DNA from: CAYMPH01 sp964529415 | GTDB taxonomy: Bacteria > Spirochaetota > UBA4802 > UBA5550 | Direction: 5' to 3' | DNA: 64,000 nt | Assembly (NCBI GenBank): GCA_964529415.1 | Contig: CAZGWD010000014.1 | Location: forward strand, 29,317 to 93,316 | Part shown: one piece after another, positions 9,290 through 18,900 of the stretch | How the letters are laid out: every line of letters starts with the position of its first letter | Position numbering within the stretch: position 1 is the stretch's first letter | Translations under genes and position numbers: made by a program | The notes under the pieces: model-generated | Database searches by the model: none | Seen by the model: the letters and a program-made list of their open reading frames with translations, nothing else | What the model was told of the DNA's origin: nothing

Positions 9290-10093
9290 TCAGTAAGCCG
9301 GGACCATAATTTCATAATCTTTTCCATTTTTATATAATACATTCAGGTAGCCGGATTCCTCATTAAAAAACGGGAATATTGAATTTCCTGAAGTATGAGC
9401 CATTTTCAATGCTTCTTCAACAGCAATTTTCTGAACGCTGCATTTATTGGAAGATTTGAACTCAAGCTTTGGATTTGCTGTAGAATCTTCAATAATTTTA
9501 ACATCAAATTCATGAAATTTTGAACAATCAAAATTATGTTCTTTAATCATATCAAAAGGAATCTCAATCAGCTTTATAGAATTTCCGTTTTTATAAAGAA
9601 CTGCATAATTTTTATTCAGATAATTAACTTCGCTGTTAACCTGCATTTCTCCTACTTTATATAGAATAAAATCCGATTTATTAAGTTTCATCTCAAGATA
9701 TGCTTCAATTCTGTCTGCAGGCTTGCTGCTCGCCTGTCTTAAAACAAGATCTTTTCCTCCGCCGATTGACATATCAAAACCAGGAATCTCGCTTTTATCC
9801 GGTCCCTTGTGAGCTGAATGTTTTTCCTTGTATCTTCGGATCTGTTTCTCCATTTTTTCAAAAAGCAGGTCAATTGAAGAAAAAATATCTCCAGATTTTT
9901 CTTTCCCGTGAAACTGAACGCCGTCTCCGTTAACAAGTATCTCTGCCATGTGGTCAAGTTTTTCTACAGAAAGAATTACATGAGAATCAATTAACTGATT
10001 GAAATATTTTTCAAGCTTGGTAAATTTTTTTTCTGCATAATCCTTCTGGTTTTCATTTACCCTGATGTTTTTTCCGGTAATTGTAATGTTCAT
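9290..10093 (-). CDS. hpf: Ribosome hibernation promoting factor, extended form
   Basis: Residues 1-95 form the S30AE ribosome-binding domain ('MNITITGKNIRVNE', 'LDHMAEILVNG'), which sits in the decoding centre and silences ribosomes in stationary phase. After a linker the protein is 267 residues long, against about 180-190 for normal long HPF. Two segments resemble the C-terminal dimerisation domain: about 125-180, ending 'YAVLYKNGNSIKLIEIP', and about 218-265, ending 'LNVLYKNGKDYEIMVP'. I infer a tandem duplication of that domain. The start overlaps the rpoN stop (ATGA type), so the two are translationally coupled. Confidence 0.9.
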   Translation of the reverse strand: MNITITGKNIRVNENQKDYAEKKFTKLEKYFNQLIDSHVILSVEKLDHMAEILVNGDGVQFHGKEKSGDIFSSIDLLFEKMEKQIRRYKEKHSAHKGPDKSEIPGFDMSIGGGKDLVLRQASSKPADRIEAYLEMKLNKSDFILYKVGEMQVNSEVNYLNKNYAVLYKNGNSIKLIEIPFDMIKEHNFDCSKFHEFDVKIIEDSTANPKLEFKSSNKCSVQKIAVEEALKMAHTSGNSIFPFFNEESGYLNVLYKNGKDYEIMVPAY

Positions 10094-11532
10094 AGTGCCT
10101 TCTCCATTTTTATCATATTTATTTTTTTTCTTTTCCCGGACGTCGGGATGTTCATCATGTCTCTATATTTTGCGACTGTCCTTCGGGCAGCCGGTAAATT
10201 TTCTTTTTTCAGGAGCGATGCAATTTCATCATCGCTCAGAGGATTTTTCTGGTCCTCAGCTTCAATAATCTCCCTGATTCTTTTAAGAACCTGATCCTGC
10301 GATTCATCCACATTCCCGGATTTTATCTTTGGAACAAAAAAACTTTTTAAACTTACAACCCCCCAGGCTGTCTGAACATATTTCCCGGATGTTACTCTGC
10401 TCACAGTTGAATCGTGTATTCCGATTTCTTCAGCAATCTGGGTATGGGTCAGAGGTTTCAGAAAACCAGGGCCCTTTAATAAATACTCCTTCTGACGGCG
10501 CATAATAGCTGATGAAGTTTTTAAAATAGTATCCCTTCTTACTTCAATATTATGTATAAGAGCCCTTGCAGACTGAAGTTTATCCTGAATAAATTCTTTC
10601 TGTTTTTTTTCAATATTTTTTTTCCGGATTACATCAGAATAATATTCATTTACTTTAAGAGCCGGTATCCATTCGTCATTCATTGTAATAACGATTTCGC
10701 CGTCAATAATCTTTACATCCAAATCCGGAATAATATATCTTGTATTGTCTGTTGAAAAATTAGCCCCCGGGTATGGAGAAAGTCCGTAAATTAAAGCGCT
10801 TTTCTCAATTATTTCATTAATGCTCAAAGACATTTTTTTAGCTACGAACTCATAGTTAAGCTTTTCTATTTCGAAAAAATAATCAGAAATAATGTTTTTA
10901 AGCAGCTTATCATCAGGATAATAATGATCTGCCTGCACTGATAAACTTTCCTTAACCCCGGCAACACAGCATCCGACAGGATCAAAAAACTGAATGAGCG
11001 ATATTATTCTTTCCAGCTCTTTAATATCAATTTTCAGCTCTTTGGCGAGACTTCCTGAATCAAGGGTAATAAATCCATTTTCATCAAGCTCTGTAATGAG
11101 CCTTTCATAAATCAGATATTCATCTTCACTTTTAGCGGACATTCTGGCCTGCCAGAGCAGATGATCGTAAAGGCTCTCTTTTTCCGCAACTGCTCTTTCA
11201 AATACTTCCTTTTGATTTCCGGAACTTATATCATTCCCGGTAAAATATTCGCCTTCATCAAATTCTCCGGGACCGTCTTCAATTTTATCTATAACGGATT
11301 CATCTCCGCTCAGGCTTTTTGAAACTTTATCAGATAATGCATCATCGCGGAAATCTGAAAATTCAGATGCTTCCTCAAGAATAGGATTTTCGATCAGTTC
11401 ACTGGAAAGAAGTTCGGCGAGCTCAACATTTGAAAGCTGAATCAGCTGAATTAATTGCTTGATAGACTGGTTCATTGTGAGAGACTGTTTGTGATTCAGA
11501 TTCAATTTAGAGGAAAGTGTCATTATCACCAT
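10090..11532 (-). CDS. rpoN: RNA polymerase sigma-54 factor
   Basis: A 480-residue sigma-54. The Gln/Leu-rich activator-interacting region I is at residues 5-50, the core-binding domain in the middle, and a helix-turn-helix near 370-390 ('IGIHDSTVSRVTSGKYVQT'). The diagnostic RpoN box, 'ARRTVAKYRDMMN', lies near residues 447-459 and reads the -24 element. Sigma-54 needs AAA+ activators, none of which is in this window. The ATG at 11532 or the in-frame ATG at 11523 could be used. It is the first gene of the operon that continues to priA and has a sigma-70-type promoter about 120 bases upstream. Confidence 0.96.
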   Translation of the reverse strand: MVIMTLSSKLNLNHKQSLTMNQSIKQLIQLIQLSNVELAELLSSELIENPILEEASEFSDFRDDALSDKVSKSLSGDESVIDKIEDGPGEFDEGEYFTGNDISSGNQKEVFERAVAEKESLYDHLLWQARMSAKSEDEYLIYERLITELDENGFITLDSGSLAKELKIDIKELERIISLIQFFDPVGCCVAGVKESLSVQADHYYPDDKLLKNIISDYFFEIEKLNYEFVAKKMSLSINEIIEKSALIYGLSPYPGANFSTDNTRYIIPDLDVKIIDGEIVITMNDEWIPALKVNEYYSDVIRKKNIEKKQKEFIQDKLQSARALIHNIEVRRDTILKTSSAIMRRQKEYLLKGPGFLKPLTHTQIAEEIGIHDSTVSRVTSGKYVQTAWGVVSLKSFFVPKIKSGNVDESQDQVLKRIREIIEAEDQKNPLSDDEIASLLKKENLPAARRTVAKYRDMMNIPTSGKRKKINMIKMEKAL

Positions 11533-11654
11533 ATCCGAAAATGATCATTTTTTAAAAAACTGTTCAAAATATTATTAAACATCAAACTGCAAATCCATAA
11601 AAATTGAATTCTACCTATTTTACCGGAAATCATAATTCAATCTGAATCTATATT

Positions 11655-11683
11655 ATTATACAACATAATCCTAATAAAATCAA
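11655..11683 (-). promoter_or_regulatory. Sigma-70-type promoter for the rpoN-priA operon
   Basis: On the minus strand the -35 box TTGATT (11678-11683) is separated by exactly 17 bases from a perfect TATAAT -10 box (11655-11660). It lies in the 176-base gap between the flavoprotein gene and rpoN and faces rpoN. The 5' leader would be about 115 bases long; no obvious structured element is seen in it. Confidence 0.65.
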
Positions 11684-11708
11684 GGAGATTAATAATTAGA
11701 TTGAATTT

Positions 11709-12827
11709 TTAATCCGGCAGGATCGCATTAATAAAATTATTCACTGGTTTTAAAGAGCCAAGTTTTATTATCCAGTTAAATAAAAATGAATCAATTACTA
11801 CACTTGCTATGTAAGAAGTCATTAGCCTCTTGTTAAAAGCTTTTCTGCACATTTTCTCATATAAATAGAGTTTATCTGTATCCAAATTTCCGTTTTTATA
11901 GGCTGATATTATGGCTTCAGCAGCTAAATATCCGCTTTCCATTGCAAAAGAAATTCCCTCTGCTGTTGCAGGATTGCACATTCTGCCTGCTTCACCGCAA
12001 AGCAGAAAACCGTTACCGGCAACACTTTTAACAGAAGACGCCACATTTATTGGAAAAGATAATGTTTTGCCGATTTCAACAGATGAAGAAATTTTCTCTT
12101 TATAATACTTCTCAATAAAATTATCAAAAGTTTCAGTAATTGTTTTACCTTTCAATTTATCCTGATATACACATATACCTATATTAACTACTCCATCACC
12201 TTCCGGAAAAACCCATCCATAATGCGGCAAAAGCATCTTGTCGAAAATCATTTCCAGGCGGCCTTCAGGATTATGAAAATTTTTCCACCAGCCGATCCGT
12301 GACTGCATCAGCCTTAATTTTCTTTTATCAGGAAAATATTTATTCCTCATTTCAGAATTATGCCCGCCGTTTGCAATAATAGTCACTTCAGCTTCAATAT
12401 TTTTTTTACCGTTTGTCGCACCGGTAATTTTTCCGGTTGAATCCGTTAATAAATCGCTTACATTAAATTCCTGAATAAATTTCGCGCCTTTTGAAACAGA
12501 CAGATCAAGCAGCACTTTATCAAAAACTCTTCTTGGTATTGCAAGAGCTTTCATCTTGCTTTCAACAATTGAATCCTGACCCCTGGGACCGACAAATCTC
12601 AAACTTTTCATCAAAGCGCTCGGCTTTATCTCAGTCAGCAGATGGGCAATTCCGATTTTATTCATAAACTTTTCTGCAGCAGGCGAAATCCCTCCTGCGC
12701 AGGGTTTTATGCGCGGAAACTTTTCCCTGTCCACAATGATAAAATCTTTAAAACCAAGCTCCATAAGCCTGAATGCAGCAATTGATCCTGAAGGTCCTGC
12801 ACCTATAATTAAAACTTTAGTCTTCAA
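11709..12827 (-). CDS. Geranylgeranyl reductase-family FAD oxidoreductase
   Basis: A 372-residue flavoprotein with the FAD dinucleotide motif 'IIGAGPSGSIAAFRL' at the N-terminus. The family signature 'PCAGGISP' lies near residue 43, and the second FAD motif reads 'CGEAGRMCNPATAEGISFAMESG'. Members saturate double bonds in polyprenyl chains of lipids, chlorophyll or quinones. Because this genome carries futalosine-pathway menaquinone genes, a role in menaquinone side-chain saturation is plausible but unproven. The start overlaps the pyrG stop by 4 bases. Confidence 0.85.
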   Translation of the reverse strand: MKTKVLIIGAGPSGSIAAFRLMELGFKDFIIVDREKFPRIKPCAGGISPAAEKFMNKIGIAHLLTEIKPSALMKSLRFVGPRGQDSIVESKMKALAIPRRVFDKVLLDLSVSKGAKFIQEFNVSDLLTDSTGKITGATNGKKNIEAEVTIIANGGHNSEMRNKYFPDKRKLRLMQSRIGWWKNFHNPEGRLEMIFDKMLLPHYGWVFPEGDGVVNIGICVYQDKLKGKTITETFDNFIEKYYKEKISSSVEIGKTLSFPINVASSVKSVAGNGFLLCGEAGRMCNPATAEGISFAMESGYLAAEAIISAYKNGNLDTDKLYLYEKMCRKAFNKRLMTSYIASVVIDSFLFNWIIKLGSLKPVNNFINAILPD

Positions 12828-14449
12828 TTCTGTTTCTTTTCCCCTGCTGCTTTAATAAAATCCCTGAACAGCGGATGAGGATTTGTAGGCTTTGATTTGA
12901 ATTCCGGATGATACTGCGTGCCTATAAACCATGGGTGATCTCTTAGCTCTATAGTTTCAATTAAATCTATCTGATCATTAATACCGCCGAAAAACATTCC
13001 GTTTTTTTCATACAATTCTTTATACTTCATGGTAAACTCAAACCTGTGTCTGTGTCTTTCCATGATATTTTCCTGATTATAAATTTTCCTTATTTTACTG
13101 TCATCGATCAGTTTGCAGGCATAAGCCCCGAGTCTCATGGTTCCGCCTTTTTTAAATATACGCTCCTGATCTTCAAGAAGAGATATTACAGGATGTTCTG
13201 TTGATGGATTGAATTCCGAAGAATTTGCATTTGCAAGTCCGCACATGTTCCTGCCGAATTCAATTACAGCGCACTGCATTCCAAGGCATATTCCAAAAAA
13301 AGGAATCTTCTCTTTTCTTGCATAGGATATAGTTAAAATTTTTCCCTCTATTCCCCTATCTCCGAAACCGCCAGGAACAAGGATTCCGTCTACATCCTTG
13401 AACATATGTTTCAATGAACCTTTTTTGGCAGTTTCAATTTCTTCTGAATCAATTTTAATAATTTCAAGTTCAGATTCATTAGCAGCAGCCCCGTGAACAA
13501 GAGCTTCATAAATTGATCTGTATGCATCCTGGAGAGCAATATATTTTCCGACCACAGCAATTTTAACTTTCCTTTTCGGGCTGCGGATTCCCTTCATAAA
13601 CTTGTCCCAGGAGCTTAAATTAATTTCACCGGGAACAAAACCAAAATGCTCAAGAACAATTGCATCATATTCATTTTTATGCAGCATATACGGTATTTCA
13701 TAAATAGAACCCGTAACATCCTCGGCTGAAATAACATTTCTTTCAGACACATTGCAGAAAAGCGCAATTTTACTTTTCATATCAGCTGAAAGAGGTGTTC
13801 CAACCCTGCATAAAAGCAGATCAGGAATTATTCCAAGCTCCATCATTTCTTTTACTGAGTGCTGCGTTGGTTTAGTCTTCATTTCTCCTGCAACAGAGAT
13901 CGCAGGTACAAGCGTTAAATGTACATTCATAACCCTTTTAGTTCCCAGCTCCTGTCTTATCTGGCGGATCGCTTCAAGGAAAGGAATTGATTCAATATCA
14001 CCTACTGTTCCGCCTATTTCAACAAGAACAAAATCCAGCTCATCTTCATTAGCTACATCATAAATTCTTTTTTTTATTTCATTGGTTATATGAGGAATAA
14101 CCTGTACTGTGCGTCCGAGGTAATCGCCTTTTCTTTCTCTCTCTATTACAGTAAAATAAATCTGTCCTGTTGAAACAGAATTTTTTCTTGAAAGTTTGGC
14201 ATTTGTAAATCTTTCATAATAGCCAAGATCAAGGTCTGTTTCAGCGCCGTCCTCAGTTACATAAACCTCGCCGTGCTGGAAAGGACTCATGGTACCAGGA
14301 TCAATATTAATATATGGATCCATTTTAATTACAGAAATTTTAAATCCGTGGCCTTCAAGTAAAAGCCCAAGTGAAGCAACAGAAATTCCTTTTCCAAGTG
14401 AAGAACATACTCCGCCTGATACAAAAACAAATTTTGTTTTTTCATTCAT
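12824..14449 (-). CDS. pyrG: CTP synthase
   Basis: The 541-residue enzyme makes CTP from UTP, ATP and glutamine. The synthetase P-loop 'SSLGKGISVASLGLLLE' is near the N-terminus. The class I glutaminase domain occupies the last ~250 residues, with the nucleophile in 'FGICLGMQCA' and the His-Glu pair in 'QYHPEFKSKP'. The length is standard. It is divergent from the PilZ gene and leads a two-gene unit with the flavoprotein. Confidence 0.98.
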   Translation of the reverse strand: MNEKTKFVFVSGGVCSSLGKGISVASLGLLLEGHGFKISVIKMDPYINIDPGTMSPFQHGEVYVTEDGAETDLDLGYYERFTNAKLSRKNSVSTGQIYFTVIERERKGDYLGRTVQVIPHITNEIKKRIYDVANEDELDFVLVEIGGTVGDIESIPFLEAIRQIRQELGTKRVMNVHLTLVPAISVAGEMKTKPTQHSVKEMMELGIIPDLLLCRVGTPLSADMKSKIALFCNVSERNVISAEDVTGSIYEIPYMLHKNEYDAIVLEHFGFVPGEINLSSWDKFMKGIRSPKRKVKIAVVGKYIALQDAYRSIYEALVHGAAANESELEIIKIDSEEIETAKKGSLKHMFKDVDGILVPGGFGDRGIEGKILTISYARKEKIPFFGICLGMQCAVIEFGRNMCGLANANSSEFNPSTEHPVISLLEDQERIFKKGGTMRLGAYACKLIDDSKIRKIYNQENIMERHRHRFEFTMKYKELYEKNGMFFGGINDQIDLIETIELRDHPWFIGTQYHPEFKSKPTNPHPLFRDFIKAAGEKKQN

Positions 14450-14535
14450 AAAACACCCTCACTTTAAGTTTTTCCTATTTTTTTATAATCAAAAGCCAAG
14501 TCAAGAAATTAAATAAACAATAAAAAAAACAAGAC

Positions 14536-14564
14536 TTGACATTAAAATCACAATAAAATATTCT
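14536..14564 (+). promoter_or_regulatory. Sigma-70-type promoter for the PilZ gene
   Basis: TTGACA (14536-14541), a 17-base spacer and TATTCT (14559-14564) point toward the PilZ gene at 14616. It lies in the 166-base divergent gap with pyrG. The initiation point would be about 45 bases before the ATG, which has a GCGAGG ribosome binding site. Confidence 0.6.
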
Positions 14565-14615
14565 TATTAAGCTGCAGAAGTAACCATTTTTTCAAAAAAT
14601 ATTTGCGAGGCTTAT

Positions 14616-14993
14616 ATGTCCGACAAGAGAAAATATCCAAGATATTCGTGTAATATAAAAGCTGAAATTGAAATCTACGAACAAACTCCGGATGAAGCAG
14701 ATATTGATCTTACAGTTCCTGTTAAAGGCAAAGGATTTATTTTAGATATAAGCAAAGGCGGTTTTTTTCTGATATCAAATGAAAGAGTTTCAGTAAAGGC
14801 AACAATTAAAGCGAAATATAAAATTAAAAAAACTGTTACAAACTCAGCAGGAAAAGTAGTAAGAACAGGACTTCTTGTTAATAACCCTTCAGAGCTTGCT
14901 AAAAAATTTGAAAAATTTTCTACTCACGGAGACTCATATATAGCTGTTGAATTAAACGAACCGATGTGCGACCTCTGCGAACAGGATATTTGA
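14616..14993 (+). CDS. PilZ-domain c-di-GMP receptor
   Basis: A 125-residue single PilZ domain. Both ligand motifs are intact: RxxxR in 'KRKYPRYS' (Arg5 and Arg9) and the D/NxSxxG motif as 'DISKGG' near residues 48-53. In the family these bind intercalated c-di-GMP and switch motility, secretion or envelope targets. The output partner is not evident; the unknown gene 18 bases downstream is a candidate (inference). The C-terminus has a 'CDLC' pair of unclear meaning. Confidence 0.88.
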   Translation: MSDKRKYPRYSCNIKAEIEIYEQTPDEADIDLTVPVKGKGFILDISKGGFFLISNERVSVKATIKAKYKIKKTVTNSAGKVVRTGLLVNNPSELAKKFEKFSTHGDSYIAVELNEPMCDLCEQDI

Positions 14994-15010
14994 AATATTA
15001 TAATTCAGCT

Positions 15011-15907
15011 ATGAAAAATATTTATATAAAAATTGCAGATATAACAGATATCGATACATCAAAAATTTCTGTTTACGATCTGAATAAAAGATTTATTGAT
15101 AAAAAAGGAAATATTTTCGGCCTGCGGTATGATAAAATTATTAAAAAAATTGAAATTATAAAAATTATCAGGGCAGATTCAAATGAGGCAGCCCTGCACC
15201 AGATTAATATTTTAAAATCAAAGAAGAACAGCAGCACTTCAGAAAATAATATCGAAACTGATAAATCCGATTCATCAGATGAATCAAACAGCAATGCCAA
15301 TGAAGATGAACCGGATGATGAGAGTTTCGAAAAAGCTGTTTCGAACTTTAATTCCGATAAATTTATAAAAGAAACCATTGAACTGCTTATCACCCATAAA
15401 AACCGGCTCAAGGGAATTGAATCCAATATAAAAAATTCCAATATTGTTTTAAAAACCAGCAAACACGAAAACAGTGAACTTGACGAAATCTTCAGAAGCA
15501 TTGATATTGAAGGCGGTCAGAATATAGATAAAATTGAAAATTATCAGAAGGAACTTATAAGCTATCCAAGATCCATCACTTATTATCAGTCTAAAATTGA
15601 TAAAAGCTATTCTCACATGATAGACTCCTTCAAGTCTGATGCTGAAAGAATGATGAAATTTATATATACCTATGAAATGTATCAGACAATAAAAAATTTG
15701 TACACCAATCTTAATAAAGCAATAAAAAAACTGAGAGAATTTTTATTATCAAGAGACCAGGATATTATAAAAAATAAAACCCCGGGAGAACGTCAGGCTT
15801 TTAATGATGCCCAGGTTTCTTTAAACAATACAATTTCAGAAATTGAGAATACTCTCGATGATCTGAAAATTCTAAATGCATTTTTAATCAATCCGAATAA
15901 TTTTTAA
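15011..15907 (+). CDS. Uncharacterised charged, helix-rich protein
   Basis: I do not recognise this 298-residue protein. Residues 1-75 look like a compact alpha/beta domain. An acidic, Ser/Asn/Asp-rich linker runs at about 80-110, and the rest (about 110-290) is predicted to be long amphipathic helices with coiled-coil character. There is no signal peptide or membrane segment. The open frame begins at 14966 inside the PilZ gene, but ATG 15011 falls after the PilZ stop and starts a coherent domain, so I use it. It is cotranscribed with the PilZ gene and followed 27 bases later by mfd. Confidence 0.7.
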   Translation: MKNIYIKIADITDIDTSKISVYDLNKRFIDKKGNIFGLRYDKIIKKIEIIKIIRADSNEAALHQINILKSKKNSSTSENNIETDKSDSSDESNSNANEDEPDDESFEKAVSNFNSDKFIKETIELLITHKNRLKGIESNIKNSNIVLKTSKHENSELDEIFRSIDIEGGQNIDKIENYQKELISYPRSITYYQSKIDKSYSHMIDSFKSDAERMMKFIYTYEMYQTIKNLYTNLNKAIKKLREFLLSRDQDIIKNKTPGERQAFNDAQVSLNNTISEIENTLDDLKILNAFLINPNNF

Positions 15908-15934
15908 ATTATTATTTTCAAGGACAGCCATTAA

Positions 15935-18900
15935 ATGCTGTTAAGCACCTTTGCTGAAAAATTCTCCAGTTCAGATGAATTTTCAGAACTTAATGCCGCT
16001 TTAAAAAATAAACAGCTGCCTGTTTATATCGAGGGGATAGCTCCGTCTTCAATTGCCCTTATTATTTCTTCTCTATATAAAACATCAAAAAAGCAGATTG
16101 TAGTATTAACCGAAAATTCACAGAAAATGCAGGAATTGTCTCTGGATATTTCCTGCTTTTTAGATGATAACAGCATATTGACACTGCCATCATGGGATAC
16201 GCTGCCTTATGAATTTGTCTCAGCTCCAGAAAAAACCGAAAAAGAAAGAATAACTTCTCTATATAAAATTCTATCCGGTGAGCCTTATGTAATCATTGCA
16301 ACTGTAGAATCATATATCAGATATCTGCCTTCAAAAGAATTTCTAATGAAAAGAGGACAGATCCTGAACATAGGCGAAGAATATCCACTTGATGCATTAA
16401 TTGAAATGTGTATTGATTATGGTTATACAAGAGAGTTAAGGGTTGAGGCATACGGTCAATTTTCTGTAAAAGGAGGTATTCTCGATATATTTCTCCCATC
16501 TCACGAAAATCCTGTGAGACTTGATTTTTTTGGAGATAATCTTGAATCTATCAGATTATTTGATATGACTACTCAGATTTCATCAGATAAACTTGAAACA
16601 GTCACCATATATCCCCGAAAGGAACTGGTTCTCCTTCAAAGTGAAAAGAAAAAACTTCTGGATAAACTTAAAAAATCTTTTGCTGAAAAAATGGATCTGC
16701 CGGATGCAATTATAGAACAGATCGAATCTGGAATAATTACAGACATACCCGGAATCGAAGATTTTTTCCAACTTGCAATTAAACCTGCATCTCTTTCATC
16801 ATATTTCAGCAATGATGCAATAACAGTTCTTTGCGAACCAATTCAGTTAAGAACAAAACAAAAGACCATTGAAAAAATATTTTCTGAATTGTATAATAAA
16901 AAGAAAAAGACAACTCTTTGCCTGTCGCCGGAAGAACTTATAAATCCAGATGAATATGAAAAAGCGGAAAGTCAGTCAATCAATCTTCAGGTTTTCACTT
17001 CAAATGCCGGAGCAATAAACTGGCAATTAAGAAGCATACCTAATTTCCACGGAAAAATTTCTGATGTAAGAAAATACATATCTGAAAAAATTGAAACCGG
17101 TTGGAAAATATTTTTCTCAACCGGATTTGAAGGCCAGGCCCGCAGGCTCTTTGATTTATTCTCGGAACTCAATCCTTCATCATCATTTGAAAAACCTGAC
17201 CAGAAAAATAATTTAAATATAGTCATAACGCCGTATAGCGAAGGTCTTGAAATAATAAAAGAAAAATTAATTCTTCTTACAGACCATGAAATTTTCGGTA
17301 AAAGCTACAGGAAAAGAAAATCTTTCAAATCAAAAAAATCAAGGCCCATAGAATCATTTCTCGATCTGAAAACCGGAGATTTTATTGTTCACATCAACCA
17401 CGGAATCGGTGTATTCAGAGGAATTGAAAGGATGACTGCTGCAGGTATTGAACGGGATTTCCTGCTCTCTGAATATGCAGATGGAGACAGGCTCTATGTT
17501 CCGCTTGACCAGATAAATTTAATCCAGAAATATATCGGCCTTGAAGGTAAAGCTCCCCGTATAGATGTTCTAGGCAAAAAATCAGCATGGAACAGAATCA
17601 AGGATAAAGTCAGGGAATCCGTTGAAGAGATCGCGCGGGAGCTTGTTGAAATCTATTCCAGACGTGCTGCTCTTAAAGGATACCAGTTTCCTCCGGACAC
17701 ATTATGGCAGGAGGAATTTGAATCACTGTTTGAATACGAGGAAACTCCTGACCAGATAACAGCAATTGAAGACGTGAAAGATGACATGGAAAACGTCAAG
17801 CCAATGGACAGACTTGTATGCGGCGATGTCGGATTTGGAAAAACTGAAGTTGCGATACGCGCTGCTTTCAAAGCAGTCATGGCTGGACGTCAGGCTGCAA
17901 TTCTCGTTCCTACAACAGTTTTATGCATGCAGCATTTCAGAACATTCACCAGAAGATTTGAAAACTATCCAATAAAAATAGAAATGATTTCACGCTTCCG
18001 GACACAATCCGAAGTAACAAAAATAAAATCCGATCTTGCGGAAGGTTCAATCGATATAATCATAGGCACGCACGCGATATTATCAAAAGATATAAAAATA
18101 AAAAATCTCGGACTGCTTATCATTGACGAAGAGCAGAAATTCGGCGTAAAGCATAAGGAACAGTTAAAAAAATTCAGAACACTGATCGATGTGCTGACTC
18201 TTACAGCCACCCCGATTCCGCGTACACTCCATATGTCGCTTGCAGGCATCAGAGACCTGACAATCATATCAACACCCCCTGAGAACAGACAGGCTATAGA
18301 TACTTATGTCATGGAGGAAAATCCCGACATTCTCCGCAGCGCCATACTTGCTGAAATTGAAAGAGACGGGCAGGCTTTCTACATTCATAATCGTGTCCAG
18401 AATATTGAAGCTCACGCTGATATGCTGAGAAAACTTGTACCGGAAGCAACTTTCTGCACAGCTCACGGCCAGCTTGAAGAGGACCATCTTGAAGATATCA
18501 TAATTGATTTTATGAATAAAAAATATGACATACTCGTGTGCACCACTATTATTGAATCAGGAGTGGATATTCCAAATGTAAACACAATTATCATTAACAG
18601 GGCTGATACATTCGGCCTGTCTCAGCTTTATCAGCTTAAAGGGAGAGTCGGCAGATCTACAAGAAAAGCCTACGCTTACCTTTTTTATCCAAAACATACT
18701 TCACTAACTGAAGAAGCACAGAAACGCCTGCAGGTTATTTCAGAATATTCAGAACTCGGCAGCGGATTTAAAATAGCCATGAAAGATCTGGAGATAAGAG
18801 GTTCCGGGAATATTATAGGCAAGGAACAATCAGGAAATATTATGGAAGTCGGGTTTGATCTTTACACTCAAATGCTGGAAGATGCTGTGAGAAAACTCAA

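Noticed and set aside
14966..15010. Start of the uncharacterised gene inside the PilZ gene
   Set aside because: The extra 15 residues are a frame-shifted reading of PilZ codons; ATG 15011 lies after the PilZ stop.
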